Positions 53,763 through 63,400 of a DNA stretch of 64,000 nucleotides are shown here, piece by piece. Source of the DNA: Burkholderia anthina (lineage in GTDB: Bacteria; Pseudomonadota; Gammaproteobacteria; Burkholderiales; Burkholderiaceae); NCBI RefSeq assembly GCF_902498995.1, contig NZ_CABVLY010000008.1:62001-126000 (forward strand), written 5' to 3'. The notes beneath the pieces were generated by a model, which made no database searches, had not been told where the DNA came from, and saw nothing but the letters and a program-made list of their open reading frames with translations. The position numbers and the translations under genes were made by a program. Numbering within the stretch: the stretch's first letter is position 1; the number at the start of each line of letters is the position of its first letter.

Positions 53763-54623
53763 TCAAGCCGTTTTGCCGGACTGCCAGTCAGCCTGCGGCG
53801 GCTGCATGCCGTGCATGCCGCGGTACGGTGCGACGGGGGGCGACGCCCAGCCTTCGAGCAGGCTCGGGTCGAGCCGGTACACCTCGACGCCGAGCGGCCG
53901 GCACACGTCGATCGGGTCGCGCGCGTCGGGGCCCCACATCGGCACCGACAGATCGCCGCCCGGGCAGGTGGACATCGCGCACAGCACGTCGATTTCCGCG
54001 AAGAACTCGAGATAGTCGCCGGGCTTCGCGGGGCAGGCCTTCATGAAGTATTTGTCGTCGTCGTTCAGGCCCGTGCACTGGAACACGTTGAGCACGTCGT
54101 GCACGTCGAATTCGGTCAGCCCGTACGGCGCGACCGCGCGCACGAGGTTCGAGTGGCAATGGAAATGAAAATCCTCGCCGGTCAGCAGCTTGTTCACGTA
54201 AGGATCGCAGCGCGTGCCGAGCAGATCGTGCACGCGGCCGCCGTCACCGTCGACGCTGTAGCCGGCGAGCGTGTCGTCGGTGATCGTGACCATCGGGCGC
54301 AGGTACGGCAGCGTCGACCAGAGCCGGTCGAACGTCGTCACGTGCGCGGCCTGCAGCTGGCGCGTGCGCGATGCCCACATGCGCTCGCGCGGATTGTGCA
54401 GGTTCCACATGTTGAAATCGGCGACTTGCGGGCCTTCCAGCGTGACGATCCGGAATACGTGACCGGCCGGCACTGTCCACGCGAAGCCGCTGCGAATCGG
54501 CACGATGTGCGATGCGATGCGCTCGCGCGCGTCCTGGCGCTGGGCAATCGCGGAATAAAAGACCTTGTCGACGTTCAGGACGGAGCCCTTGGTGACCTGG
54601 TACGCGGCTGGATAGTTCGACAT
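53763..54623 (-). CDS. DUF1989 (urea carboxylase-associated) family protein
   Basis: 286 residues. The central domain contains VPAGHVFRIVTLEGPQVADFNMWN, then DDDKYFMKACPAKPGDYLEFFAEIDVLCAMSTCPGGDLSVP, where the Cys-x-x-x-x-CPGGD motif is diagnostic of DUF1989. Members of this family include the two subunits of carboxyguanidine deiminase (CgdAB), which remove ammonia from a guanidine derivative, so a deiminase-type reaction on an N-containing substrate is plausible. Here the protein is single, without a second DUF1989 partner or urea carboxylase. It is first in the operon with the GntR gene. Start ribosome-binding sequence is weak. Confidence 0.85.
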   Translation of the reverse strand: MSNYPAAYQVTKGSVLNVDKVFYSAIAQRQDARERIASHIVPIRSGFAWTVPAGHVFRIVTLEGPQVADFNMWNLHNPRERMWASRTRQLQAAHVTTFDRLWSTLPYLRPMVTITDDTLAGYSVDGDGGRVHDLLGTRCDPYVNKLLTGEDFHFHCHSNLVRAVAPYGLTEFDVHDVLNVFQCTGLNDDDKYFMKACPAKPGDYLEFFAEIDVLCAMSTCPGGDLSVPMWGPDARDPIDVCRPLGVEVYRLDPSLLEGWASPPVAPYRGMHGMQPPQADWQSGKTA

Positions 54624-54880
54624 GACGCGGTGCTCTCGGGGAAAGTTGGCAGATGCGGCAATCCGGCCGAAGCCCTTTGCGGTGGCCGGTCAGGCGTCAA
54701 TTTCGGTGCTGGATTGTTCAACAATTTATTGGCGCTTCGGGGAGTATAGGATGAGGGCGGGGAGGTGTGTCAATGGGTGGAAAGTACCGAGGGCGGGCGG
54801 AGGCGGCGGGCTCGCGGGCCGGCGCGACGACGCGGGCAGCGCTCCGGTTGGCCGGCGCGGGGCACGCGTGAGACAGGCAA
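54624..54880. promoter_or_regulatory. Promoter region of the DUF1989-gntR operon
   Basis: About 260 nt upstream of the minus-strand operon, with no supported gene. It contains the shared operator (54713-54727), about 90 nt before the start codon. On the far side lies the terminator of the next gene. Confidence 0.5.
54713..54727. promoter_or_regulatory. Second copy of the shared GntR-type operator
   Basis: ATTGTTCAACAATTT, identical over 15 bp to the site at 48584-48598. Core palindrome ATTGTT-C-AACAAT. It lies upstream of the DUF1989 and gntR genes. Confidence 0.7.
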
Positions 54881-54910
54881 TAAAAAAACCGCCGGCACAT
54901 GCCGGCGGTT
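54881..54910 (-). terminator. Rho-independent terminator
   Basis: A 10-bp perfect stem (54887-54896 with 54901-54910, arm AACCGCCGGC), loop ACAT, followed on the minus strand by TTTTTATTG. It terminates the small secreted-protein gene ending at 54951. Confidence 0.85.
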
Positions 54911-54950
54911 TCGGTTTTCGGCCCGGGCGCTCGCGCGACGGAGCCTGCCG

Positions 54951-55469
54951 TCAGGCCTTGATTTCCGGCCCGCGTGCGGTCGGTCGCGCCGCCGGTGCCG
55001 GTGCCGGCGCGATCGATCGCGTGGGCGGCTGCGCCGGCACGATCACGACGACCGGTTCCGGCATTGCCCACATCGGCATCGCGAAGCCGACCGGTTGCGG
55101 CATCGGCATTGCGAGCGCGTTGGCGAGCGCCACGTGCTGCAGCACCATCATCTGCTGCTGCATCGCGGCCATCTGCGCGTGGGCCGCCTGCATCTGCCGC
55201 AGCGCGGCCGCCGGCGGCATGCCGCCCGACGACGACGTCTGCATCTCGAAGCTCGCGCCGCCATGCGGGCTGTGCCAGCTCCACGAGCTGACCTTCATCG
55301 GGCCGAGCGCCGTGCGGACGACGTGCGTTTCGGCTTTCACGGGCACGGCGTGCCCGTCGACATCGACGAACACCGGTTGCGCGGCCGGGGCGGTGGCGGC
55401 CTGTCCGGCCAGGGCGAGCACGGGCATCAGCGCCAGCGCGCCCAGCGCCATATACGAACGGAATCGCAT
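54951..55469 (-). CDS. Secreted protein of unknown function, Met/Gln- and Pro-rich
   Basis: 172 residues from ATG 55469 (MRFRSYMALG); signal peptide to about residue 22 (ALAGQA). The mature N-terminal part (VFVDVDGHAVPVKAETHVVRTALGPMKVSSWSW) looks like a small beta domain. A helical stretch rich in Met, Gln and Ala follows (RQMQAAHAQMAAMQQQMM), then a Met/Pro-rich part (AMPMPQPVGFAMPMWAMPEP) and a proline-rich tail. Methionine-rich periplasmic proteins often bind copper or act as methionine-oxidation sinks; that is speculation here. It is monocistronic with its own terminator. Confidence 0.75.
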   Translation of the reverse strand: MRFRSYMALGALALMPVLALAGQAATAPAAQPVFVDVDGHAVPVKAETHVVRTALGPMKVSSWSWHSPHGGASFEMQTSSSGGMPPAAALRQMQAAHAQMAAMQQQMMVLQHVALANALAMPMPQPVGFAMPMWAMPEPVVVIVPAQPPTRSIAPAPAPAARPTARGPEIKA

Positions 55470-55841
55470 AGATCGTATCTCCATCAAACGAAACTGATCG
55501 AATCAACAACGAACGAATCGTGCGGCTCACGGATGGAGCCATGGATGAATATGCGGGCGCTGGCTTAAGTCAGGATTAAAAGCGACGCAGGCCTGCGGCA
55601 AGCACCTGTCCCGTGCAGCCGCGACCGATCCGCTGCAGTCGCGGAGTCTTTGCGCACCGCGCAAACGGGGCGCCTAGCCGGTTTCCGGCTGTGCCGCAAT
55701 CGGCATTCAACCTCGCCCGCGCCATGGGATTCCTGTCGCGTCGCGCAACAACAGGCACAATATGCGATTCGCCGCGCACCGCTGTTCGTGATTCGAACAA
55801 ATTGGCGCGTGTTGCCGCCGTCCGAATCCTTCCCGGTTGTC
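55470..55841. other. Divergent intergenic region
   Basis: 372 nt between the secreted-protein gene and the Bcr/CflA exporter gene. No supported coding frame or strong repeat. Both promoters should be here; no convincing boxes were assigned. Confidence 0.4.
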
Positions 55842-57089
55842 ATGAACGCCTCGCTCACTTCCGCGCGCGAATCGAACTCGCCGCGCTTCCTGCTGTTCCT
55901 GATCTGCCTGTTCGCCTCCGCCGGCCAGCTCGCGATCGACATCTACGTGCCCGCGCTGCCCGACATGGCGCGCTCGTTCGCGACGACGCCGCAGGCGATC
56001 CAGTCGAGCGTGTCCGGCTACATGGCCGCCTATGCGCTCGGCCAACTGATCTTCGGCCCGATCGCCGATGCGTACGGGCGCAAGCGCGTGCTCGCGTTCG
56101 GGCTCGTGATCTACACGATCGGCTGCCTGCTGTCGCTCGCCGCGCCGAACCTCGAGACGTTCGTGCTGGCGCGCTGCCTGCAGGGCTTCGGGATCGCGAC
56201 CACGAACCTACTCGCGAAGGCGATCATCACCGATTCGTTCTCCGGCCAGGCGCTGATGCATGCGTTCACGTACATGTCGATCGCGTGGGGCCTCGCGCCG
56301 ATCATCGCGCCGGTGATCGGCGCGCACCTGCAGGAATGGTTCGGCTGGCGCGCGTGCCTCGTGTTCCTGCTCGTGTATTCGCTCGTGATGTGGGCGCTGT
56401 TGTGGCACTACCGCGAAACCTTGCCGAAGCCGGTGCATCTCGAGCCGCGCACGCTGATGACGAACGCGGGCAAGGTGCTCGCGAGCCCGGTGTTCCAGAG
56501 CTGCTTCCTCGCGCAGGGGCTGTGCTACAGCATCCTGCTGGTGTTCAACATCGTCGGGCCGTTCATGGTGCAGACGACGCTGCACAAGCCGCCGACCTTC
56601 TTCGGCTATCTCGCGCTCGGGATCGGCTTGATGTATTTCCTCGGCGGGCTGTCAAACCGGATTCACGGGCACGGGCTGCCGAGCGCCGAGCAGCGGCTGC
56701 GCATCGGCGCGCGCGTGATGGCGGGCGCCGCCGTCGCGATGCTCGTGCTGGCGCTGATCGTCGGCCTGCGCGTGTGGACGCTCGCGACGCCGGTGCTCGT
56801 GATGGGCTTCTGCGCGGGCGCGATGTATCCGACGCTGATGGCCAAGGGCAACTCGCTGTTCCCGCATATCGCGGGGCTGACCAGCGCGATCCTCGGCTGC
56901 GCGCTGCTGCTCGTGTCGTCCGCGATGATGGGCCTCGCCGGCTTCGTGTCGATCCAGGTGCTGACGCCGCTCGCGGTGTTCTTCGTCGCGCTGTCGTTCA
57001 TCGTCGTGTGGATGGTGACGAAGCTGCTGCGCTACCTGACGCAGCAGCAGGCCGCGACCGTCGCGTGCGGCAGCGGCGAGGCCGCATAA
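55842..57089 (+). CDS. Bcr/CflA-type MFS drug exporter
   Basis: 415 residues; start at 55842 (MNASLTSARE). Twelve helices. The first reads LLFLICLFASAGQLAIDIYVPALPDMARSF, with the D-x-Y-x-P-A-x-P signature of the Bcr/CflA group. Loop 2-3 is GPIADAYGRKRVL. Bcr/CflA proteins export bicyclomycin, chloramphenicol and similar drugs by proton antiport. No ribosome-binding site is obvious. The C-terminus (QQQAATVACGSGEAA) is short and polar. It converges with the lipoprotein gene. Confidence 0.92.
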   Translation: MNASLTSARESNSPRFLLFLICLFASAGQLAIDIYVPALPDMARSFATTPQAIQSSVSGYMAAYALGQLIFGPIADAYGRKRVLAFGLVIYTIGCLLSLAAPNLETFVLARCLQGFGIATTNLLAKAIITDSFSGQALMHAFTYMSIAWGLAPIIAPVIGAHLQEWFGWRACLVFLLVYSLVMWALLWHYRETLPKPVHLEPRTLMTNAGKVLASPVFQSCFLAQGLCYSILLVFNIVGPFMVQTTLHKPPTFFGYLALGIGLMYFLGGLSNRIHGHGLPSAEQRLRIGARVMAGAAVAMLVLALIVGLRVWTLATPVLVMGFCAGAMYPTLMAKGNSLFPHIAGLTSAILGCALLLVSSAMMGLAGFVSIQVLTPLAVFFVALSFIVVWMVTKLLRYLTQQQAATVACGSGEAA

Positions 57090-57213
57090 GCGCATCGCGC
57101 ATGCATGGCGCGATCGCGAGCGATGGGCGTTGCCGGCCGATACGGAGGCCGACGCCGACACGGCGATCGAGGCGGGCGCCTGACGTCCGATCCTTGTTTC
57201 GCGGTAGTGCCGC

Positions 57214-57903
57214 CTATAGCGGCTGCGCCGCGCCCGCCTGAGTCAACAGCGAAACCGCGGCTGCATCCGGCATCCCGTTCGAATCGATTGCGCCGGCCTT
57301 CGCCAGCGCGTCGAGATCGCCGTCGACGCCCGGTTGCCCGACCACGAACGGCGTCGTCAGGAACGCCGGTGTCGACAGCGTGACCGCATAGCGCTGCTGC
57401 AGATTCGTCACCACCGCCGATTGTGCGGCCTGCACCGTGCTCGCGTTGCCCATCACCTGCTGGAAGTGCGCATTGCCCTGGAAGTTGCCGATCAACCCGG
57501 CCGTGTTCGTGCCGAGCTGCGCGGCGAGATAGACGAGCAGCAACTCGGTCTCGGGCGTCGTGTTGAAGGTGCCCCCCGCATACGCGAGCGAGTGCAGGCT
57601 CGTGCCGCCCGATGCGACGGTAATCACGCATGGAAGCGCGGCGTTGACGGCGACGCGGTAGTTGCCGCCGCCGTCGGTCAGCGTCGTCGCCGAGCCTTGC
57701 GCGCAACTGACCGTCACCGATGCGCTCGCGAGCGCGCCGCCGGTGGCGGCCGTGCCGGACAGCGCGACGGTCTGCGTGTTGTCGTTGAAGCAGACGTCCA
57801 CGCCGAAGCACGCGTCGCCGTTGCAGGCCGCAACGGTGACGAGGGTTGCGGCGCAGACAGTGCCCAGCGCAGGGCGGATGAAGCGCGGATGACGAAGGTT
57901 CAT
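57214..57903 (-). CDS. Predicted lipoprotein of unknown function
   Basis: 229 residues from ATG 57903 (MNLRHPRFIR). A lipobox VAAC gives the lipidated Cys at residue 27, and three more cysteines follow soon (GDACFGVDVCFND), then another pair farther on (VSCAQGS, LPCVIT). The middle region (VALSGTAATGGALASASVTV) resembles the carboxypeptidase-regulatory-like beta fold, with GGNYRVAVNA. The C-terminal half is helical (TELLLVYLAAQLGTNTAGLIGNFQGNAHFQQVMGNAS, in part). Family not recognised. It is probably periplasmic and membrane-anchored. It converges with the Bcr/CflA gene. Confidence 0.8.
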   Translation of the reverse strand: MNLRHPRFIRPALGTVCAATLVTVAACNGDACFGVDVCFNDNTQTVALSGTAATGGALASASVTVSCAQGSATTLTDGGGNYRVAVNAALPCVITVASGGTSLHSLAYAGGTFNTTPETELLLVYLAAQLGTNTAGLIGNFQGNAHFQQVMGNASTVQAAQSAVVTNLQQRYAVTLSTPAFLTTPFVVGQPGVDGDLDALAKAGAIDSNGMPDAAAVSLLTQAGAAQPL

Positions 57904-58220
57904 GGTCGCGGGCAATCGCAGGAAGGGGCAACCGTTGGGCGTCGCAGGCGCGGCGCCGTTCATATTCTATGTCCCGGATCCGGGCGGTGCTTGCCTGTTT
58001 TCCTGGCGGAGCGCGGGCAGGGTGCGCTTCCGGCGGACACGTTTTGCCCTGTTTACTCACACGAACGGCGCCGCCGCACCGCAACAACGCGGCAACCGCC
58101 CGGCGCCGGAACCTTTCGATTCCCTTCGCAATTGGTTACGCTGCGGGACGATTAAAGCCGAAGGCGAACACAGCCGGCCAGTAAGGCTGGTAAAGGCCAG
58201 TAAGCGGCCGGCTCACGCGC
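57904..58220. other. Intergenic region with an 8-bp inverted repeat
   Basis: 317 nt between pbpC and the lipoprotein gene (both minus strand). AGCCGGCC (58172-58179) and GGCCGGCT (58206-58213) enclose a 26-nt loop, and GGCCAGTAAG is repeated directly (58177-58186 and 58195-58204). This is probably the 3' end of pbpC. No gene was seen. Confidence 0.4.
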
Positions 58221-60482
58221 TCAGGGTTTGCGCGCGGCCGATTTCGCGAACGCGCCGCGCACCTCGAAGCCGATCGCATCCGCGACGTTGCCGCGCGCAT
58301 CGACGAGTTCGAGCCGGTGCCGGCCCGGCCACGGCATCCATGCGACGCGGTCGGCATGGCCGATCACCTTGTCGTCGAGCCGCCATGCAAAGCGGCCGGC
58401 GTGTCCGGATGAACGCTCGAACCAGATCCGCTGGTTCTTCGGCGGAATGTCCGGATCGATCGCGAAGATCGTGCCGTCGGTCGGCGTGCCGATCGTCAGC
58501 GGCGCGCGTGCGCCGTCCTTGCCCGGCGTGACGGGCGCGGCGAGCCGGATCGTGTCGAGCGCCGTCCCCGCGAGGAACCACTCGTTGCGCGACGGCTCGA
58601 CGTCGCGCTCGAACGTGATGCGGCGCGTTTCGACACCGGCAGGCGGGCGCGGCGCGCGGCTCGGCAGGTCGCGGTGCAGATACCCGACGACGGCCGACCA
58701 GACCGGCGACGCGCCCGTCACGCCCGACACGTCCCACATCGGCGAGCCGTCCGCATTGCCGACCCACACGCCGACCGTATAGCGCGACGTGAAGCCGACG
58801 GTCCAGTTGTCGCGCATGTCCTTGCTCGTGCCGGTCTTGACCGCCGAGAAGAAGCGCGTCGCGAGCGGGTTGTCGAAGCCGAACGTGCGCACGCGCGCGT
58901 TGTTGTCCGAGATGATGTCGGTGACGATGAAGGTGGCCGCTTCGCTGAACACGCGCGTGCCGTCGTTCGCGCGTGTCGTCGTTGCGGCCGGGGCCGGGTT
59001 CGGGGCCGATGCGCCGGCAGCGAGCGCTGCCGCGGGCAGGTCGACGGTCTTGCGCGCGACGCCGCCGTTCGCGAGCGCGCGATACGCATTGGTCAGCGAC
59101 AGCAGCGTGACGTCCGCGCTGCCGAGCGCGAGGCTGAAGCCGTAATAGTCGCCTTCCTGCGCGAGCGGCAGGCCGAGCGCGGTCAGCGTGCTCGCGAAGC
59201 GATGCGGCGTGACGAGCACGAGCGTGCGCACGGCCGGCACGTTCAGCGAACCGCCGAGCGCGCTGCGCACGCTCACCCAGCCCTTGAAGTCCTTGTCGTA
59301 GTTCTGCGGAATGTACAGGCCGCCGCCGGCGGCGAGGTTGATCGGCGCGTCGTCGAGCAGCGACGCGGCGGTCAGCCGTTTCTCGTCGATCGCCTGCGCA
59401 TACAGGAACGGCTTGAGCGTCGAGCCGGCCTGGCGCGGCGCGAGCACGGCGTCGACGTCGCGCGCGCTCGACAGCGCCCCCGATGACCCGACCCACGCGC
59501 GGATCTCGCCGGTCGCGTTGTCGATCACGACGACCGCGCCATCCTGCACGTTGCGCCGGTGCGCGGGCGCGTTGAGCTCGGTCAGCGCGCGCGTCAGCGT
59601 GTCGCGCGCAAAGCGCTGCAGCGGCGCATCGAGCGTCGTGCGTACCTGCGCGCCGGCCTTCGGCCTGACCTCGGCCGCGATGCGCCGCGCGAAATGCGGG
59701 GCGAGCGCGGCGCCGTCGTCGCGCACGGCGTTGGCCGGGCGCGCGGTCACGAGCTGCACGTAGCCGTCGAGCGACGCGCACGCCTGCTCCGCGTGCATGT
59801 CGCGCAGGATCCGGCACGCGCGCTCGGCGACCTTCGCGGGTGCCGCGTTGGGCGCGCGCAACAGTGCGGCGGCGATCGCGGCCTCGCGTGCGTCGAGGCC
59901 GGACGGCGCCTTGCCGAACAGCACCTGCGACAGCGCGGCGAGCCCGACCGTCTCGCCGCGAAACGGCACGAGATTCAGGTACGCCTCGAGAATCTGGTCC
60001 TTGCGCCAGCCGCGTTCGAGCAGCAGCGCGTTCATTGCCTGGCTGGCCTTCTGCGGCAGCGAGCGCTGGCCCGAGCGGCGCGGCGAATCGCTGAGCAGGC
60101 CGGCGAGCTGCATCGTCACGGTCGACGCGCCGCGCGTGCGCTCGTTCCACAGGTTGCCCCAGGCCGCGCCGGCAATCCCGCGCCAGTCGACGCCGCTGTG
60201 CTCGTAGAAGCGCTTGTCTTCCGACACGACGATCGCTTCGCGGAATGCGGGCGACACGTCGGCGAGCGACACCCAGTCGCCGCGGCGTTCGGTGAGATCG
60301 ACACGCGTGCGCTGCAGCGGCGTGCCGTCGCGCGCGAGCAGCACCCAGTCGGAACTGCGCCAGTTGCGGCGCACGTCGTCGTAGCCGGGCAGCGCATGCG
60401 CGACGAGCGGCGCGGCGAGCACGACGGCGACGAATACGCGGCCGGCGAAACGCGCCGGCCGCGGCCATACCTGTTCGATCAT
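58221..60482 (-). CDS. pbpC: Penicillin-binding protein 1C
   Basis: 753 residues. A single membrane anchor (about 12-32) is followed by the glycosyltransferase domain (about 55-240), with EDKRFYEHSGVDWRG (catalytic Glu), GASTVTMQLAGLL and KILEAYLNLVPF-like sequence (QILEAYLNLVPFRGE). The transpeptidase domain has the S-x-x-K motif in AGSTLKPFLYA, S-x-N in GGSLNVPA and KTGTSKDMRDN. The C-terminal BiPBP domain (about 650-745) includes GKDGARAPLTIGTPTDGTIFAI. It builds periplasmic peptidoglycan. It starts seven bases after the alpha-2-macroglobulin gene, the conserved pair known from many Gram-negatives. Confidence 0.95.
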   Translation of the reverse strand: MIEQVWPRPARFAGRVFVAVVLAAPLVAHALPGYDDVRRNWRSSDWVLLARDGTPLQRTRVDLTERRGDWVSLADVSPAFREAIVVSEDKRFYEHSGVDWRGIAGAAWGNLWNERTRGASTVTMQLAGLLSDSPRRSGQRSLPQKASQAMNALLLERGWRKDQILEAYLNLVPFRGETVGLAALSQVLFGKAPSGLDAREAAIAAALLRAPNAAPAKVAERACRILRDMHAEQACASLDGYVQLVTARPANAVRDDGAALAPHFARRIAAEVRPKAGAQVRTTLDAPLQRFARDTLTRALTELNAPAHRRNVQDGAVVVIDNATGEIRAWVGSSGALSSARDVDAVLAPRQAGSTLKPFLYAQAIDEKRLTAASLLDDAPINLAAGGGLYIPQNYDKDFKGWVSVRSALGGSLNVPAVRTLVLVTPHRFASTLTALGLPLAQEGDYYGFSLALGSADVTLLSLTNAYRALANGGVARKTVDLPAAALAAGASAPNPAPAATTTRANDGTRVFSEAATFIVTDIISDNNARVRTFGFDNPLATRFFSAVKTGTSKDMRDNWTVGFTSRYTVGVWVGNADGSPMWDVSGVTGASPVWSAVVGYLHRDLPSRAPRPPAGVETRRITFERDVEPSRNEWFLAGTALDTIRLAAPVTPGKDGARAPLTIGTPTDGTIFAIDPDIPPKNQRIWFERSSGHAGRFAWRLDDKVIGHADRVAWMPWPGRHRLELVDARGNVADAIGFEVRGAFAKSAARKP

Positions 60483-60489
60483 CGCTTGC

Positions 60490-63400
60490 TCACGACTGGT
60501 TCGCGTCGGCCGGCTTCACGGTCATCGGCGGGTTCGGCCACAGGCCGTACACGGACGGCGCGTACAGCGCTTCGACACGCGTCGGCGGCAACCCGAACGT
60601 ACCGACGTTGTTCAGCCGCACCGTGTATTCGACCGAGAATTTGCCCTTCGGCAAATAGTCGTAATACGCGCGGTAGCCGTCGAAGTCGCGTTCGATGAAC
60701 GACGGCCACGCGCCGTCCGGCGTCTTCTCGCCCTGGGTCGCGGCTTCCGAGTCGCGGCCGAGGCCCGAGCCGAGGATCGTCGCGCCGGACGGAATCGGAT
60801 CGTTGACGACGACCCACGTCATGTCGCTTTGCGCATCGATGTCGAGATGCACGCGCACGACGTCGCCGCGCGTGAGCACGCCCTTGACGGCGGGCGACAC
60901 CGGCGTGATCGTCTTCGTGATCCGGTAGCCGGCCGCGAACGGCGAGCGCAGCGGCACGGCCGCGAGGCTCTCGACGGTCGCCCACGGGCGGCCCGTGCCG
61001 TCCTGCGTGACGGACAGCGTGGCCGGCGCCTGCGACGCGTGCGGCCACGACATCAGCACGCTGCGTGCCGTGGCCGCACGCGTCGCGGCCGTGGCCGACG
61101 CCGGGGTATCGGCGGGTGCGGGTGCCTGCGACCACGAGATCGCGCGCTCGTTGCCGCCGAGCGCGACCTTCGTCGTGCCGGTGACGGGCGTGCTTTCGTA
61201 GGTGCGCGAGAAGCGCTCGACCGCGAGCAGGCCGAGTGCGTTCGACGTCGTCGTCTGCCATGCGCCCTGGCGTTGCAGCGCGAGCAGGCCGGCCGTCACG
61301 CGCGGCATCTCGTCCTTCCACGCCGGGTCGCCCGCGAATTCGAGCGCGAGACGTGCGGCGTTGGTCTCGTTGCTCGTCATCAGCCACCACAGGTCGTCGT
61401 CGCGCGCGGTCGAGAACACGAGCTGCGTGCCCTGGTACGTGAGGCGCGCCCGCAGGATCTGTTCGACCTGCGCGCGTTTCTCGTCGCGCTGCGGGATGTC
61501 CTTCACGCGCGTGAGGATCGCGTGATAGTCGATCAGCGCCGACGTCGGCCACTGGTTCGGCGCGATCTCGATCGAGCCGAGCATGCGACCCTGGGCGGCG
61601 CCGTAACGCGACAGCGCCTCGACCGCGGCGAGCTTGCGCAGGTCGCGATCCTGGCGCGGCGCCCAGGTGTTGCGTTCGATGCGGCCGTCGACGAAGCGCG
61701 CGAGCCCGGCTTCCAGCTGCGTGCGCATGTCTTCCGGCAGCGCGAAGCGCGGGTCGAGGCGGCCGGCTTCGTCGGCTACGACGAGCAGGTACGACGACAG
61801 CGTCGGGCTGCCCGAGTGCGAATCGTCGGACGACGGCGGGAAGTAGCTCGCGAGCCCGTCGCTGTCGAGGTAGACGGGCATGCGCGCCACCAGCGCCTGC
61901 CATTGCGCGGGGTCGTGCAGGCCGATCGCGCGCGACGCCTGCTGTTCCAGGCAGCGGTACGGATAGCGCTCGAACCAGCGCTGCACGCCGGGCAGGCCGT
62001 CCGCGAGCTTCGACTGCAGCGACACGGCGATACCGCCGCGCGGCGTGCCCTGTGCGTTGTCGACCGCACCGGCCGGCGCCGACACGGGCACCGTCAGCGT
62101 GCCGTCGACCTGCGCGAGCGTGGCCTGCTGCACGGTCACCGGCAGCGCGGGCACGACCTTCTGCGCGACGGCCAGCGCATCGGACGCGCGCTTGCCGCCT
62201 TGCTCGGCCGCCTCGATGCGCCAGTTCAGCGCGCCGGCCGCGTCGAGCGCCTGCTCGGGCACGGTGATCGTCCACGCCACCTCGGTCGCCGCGTTGGCCG
62301 CGAGCGATACGGTTTGCGGCGCGACGTCGAGGCCCGTCACGCGCGGCGTCACGACGACCTGCATCGCGCGGTCGGTCGTGTTGCGCAGCGTGACCTGCGC
62401 GCGGAACGCATCGCCTTCGCGCACGAGCGGCGGCAGGCCGGAGATCAGCTGCAGATCCTGCGTGCTGCGGATCGACGTGCTGCCGGTGCCGAAGCGATCG
62501 GCGCCGACCGCCGCGATCGCGACGATCCGGAAACGCGTCAGCGCATCGTTCAGCGGCACGTCGACGGTCGCGCTGCCGTTCGCGTCGAGCGTCACGCGCG
62601 GGTTCCACAGCAGCAGCGTGTCGAACAGCTCGCGCGTCGGCGCGCTGCCGCCCCCGCCGCCGGCCGGCACGGCCTTGCGGCCGAAGTGGCGGCGGCCGAC
62701 GATTTCCATCTGCGCGGTGGCCGTTTCAACGCCGTATGCGCGACGCTGCAACATCGCGTCGAGCAGGTCCCAGCTGTTGTTCGGCATCAGTTCGAGCAGC
62801 GCCTCGTCGACGGCCGCGACCGCGATCTGCGTGCCGGCCGGTGCGGGCTGGCCGTTCGGCAGCGTCACCTTCACATGCGCCTGGGCCTTGCTGCGCACCG
62901 TGTAGCGCGTGGCGTCGGTCGTCACGGTCACGCCGAGACGATGCACGCCCGTGCCGACCTTGATCTCGCCGAGGCCATAGCGGAACGCGGGCTTCGACAG
63001 GTCGACGAACGCGGTCGGCGCTTCATAGTGACGGCCTTCGCGCCAGAAGGCGCGCGCCCATTCGACCGGCGCCTTCCAGCCCCACGTGAAGAACGAGTAC
63101 CACGGCACTTCGCGAATCCGGCCGCGCAATGCGAGCACCGATACGTACACGTTCGGCCCCCACGATTCGCCGACCTTCAGGTCGACGGTCGGGTTCTTGC
63201 CGTTCAGCTGCACGACGTGCGTTTCCATCACGCCGCCGCGCTCGACCGCGACGAGGGCGGTGGCGTAGCGGAACGGCATGCGCACCTGGAAGCGCGCGGT
63301 TTCGCCCGGCTCGTACGAAGTCTTCTCCGGAATCACGTCGATCCGGTCGGTGTTGTCGCCGCCGAACCAGAGTTCGTCCTCGCGCGTGACCCACACCGAC

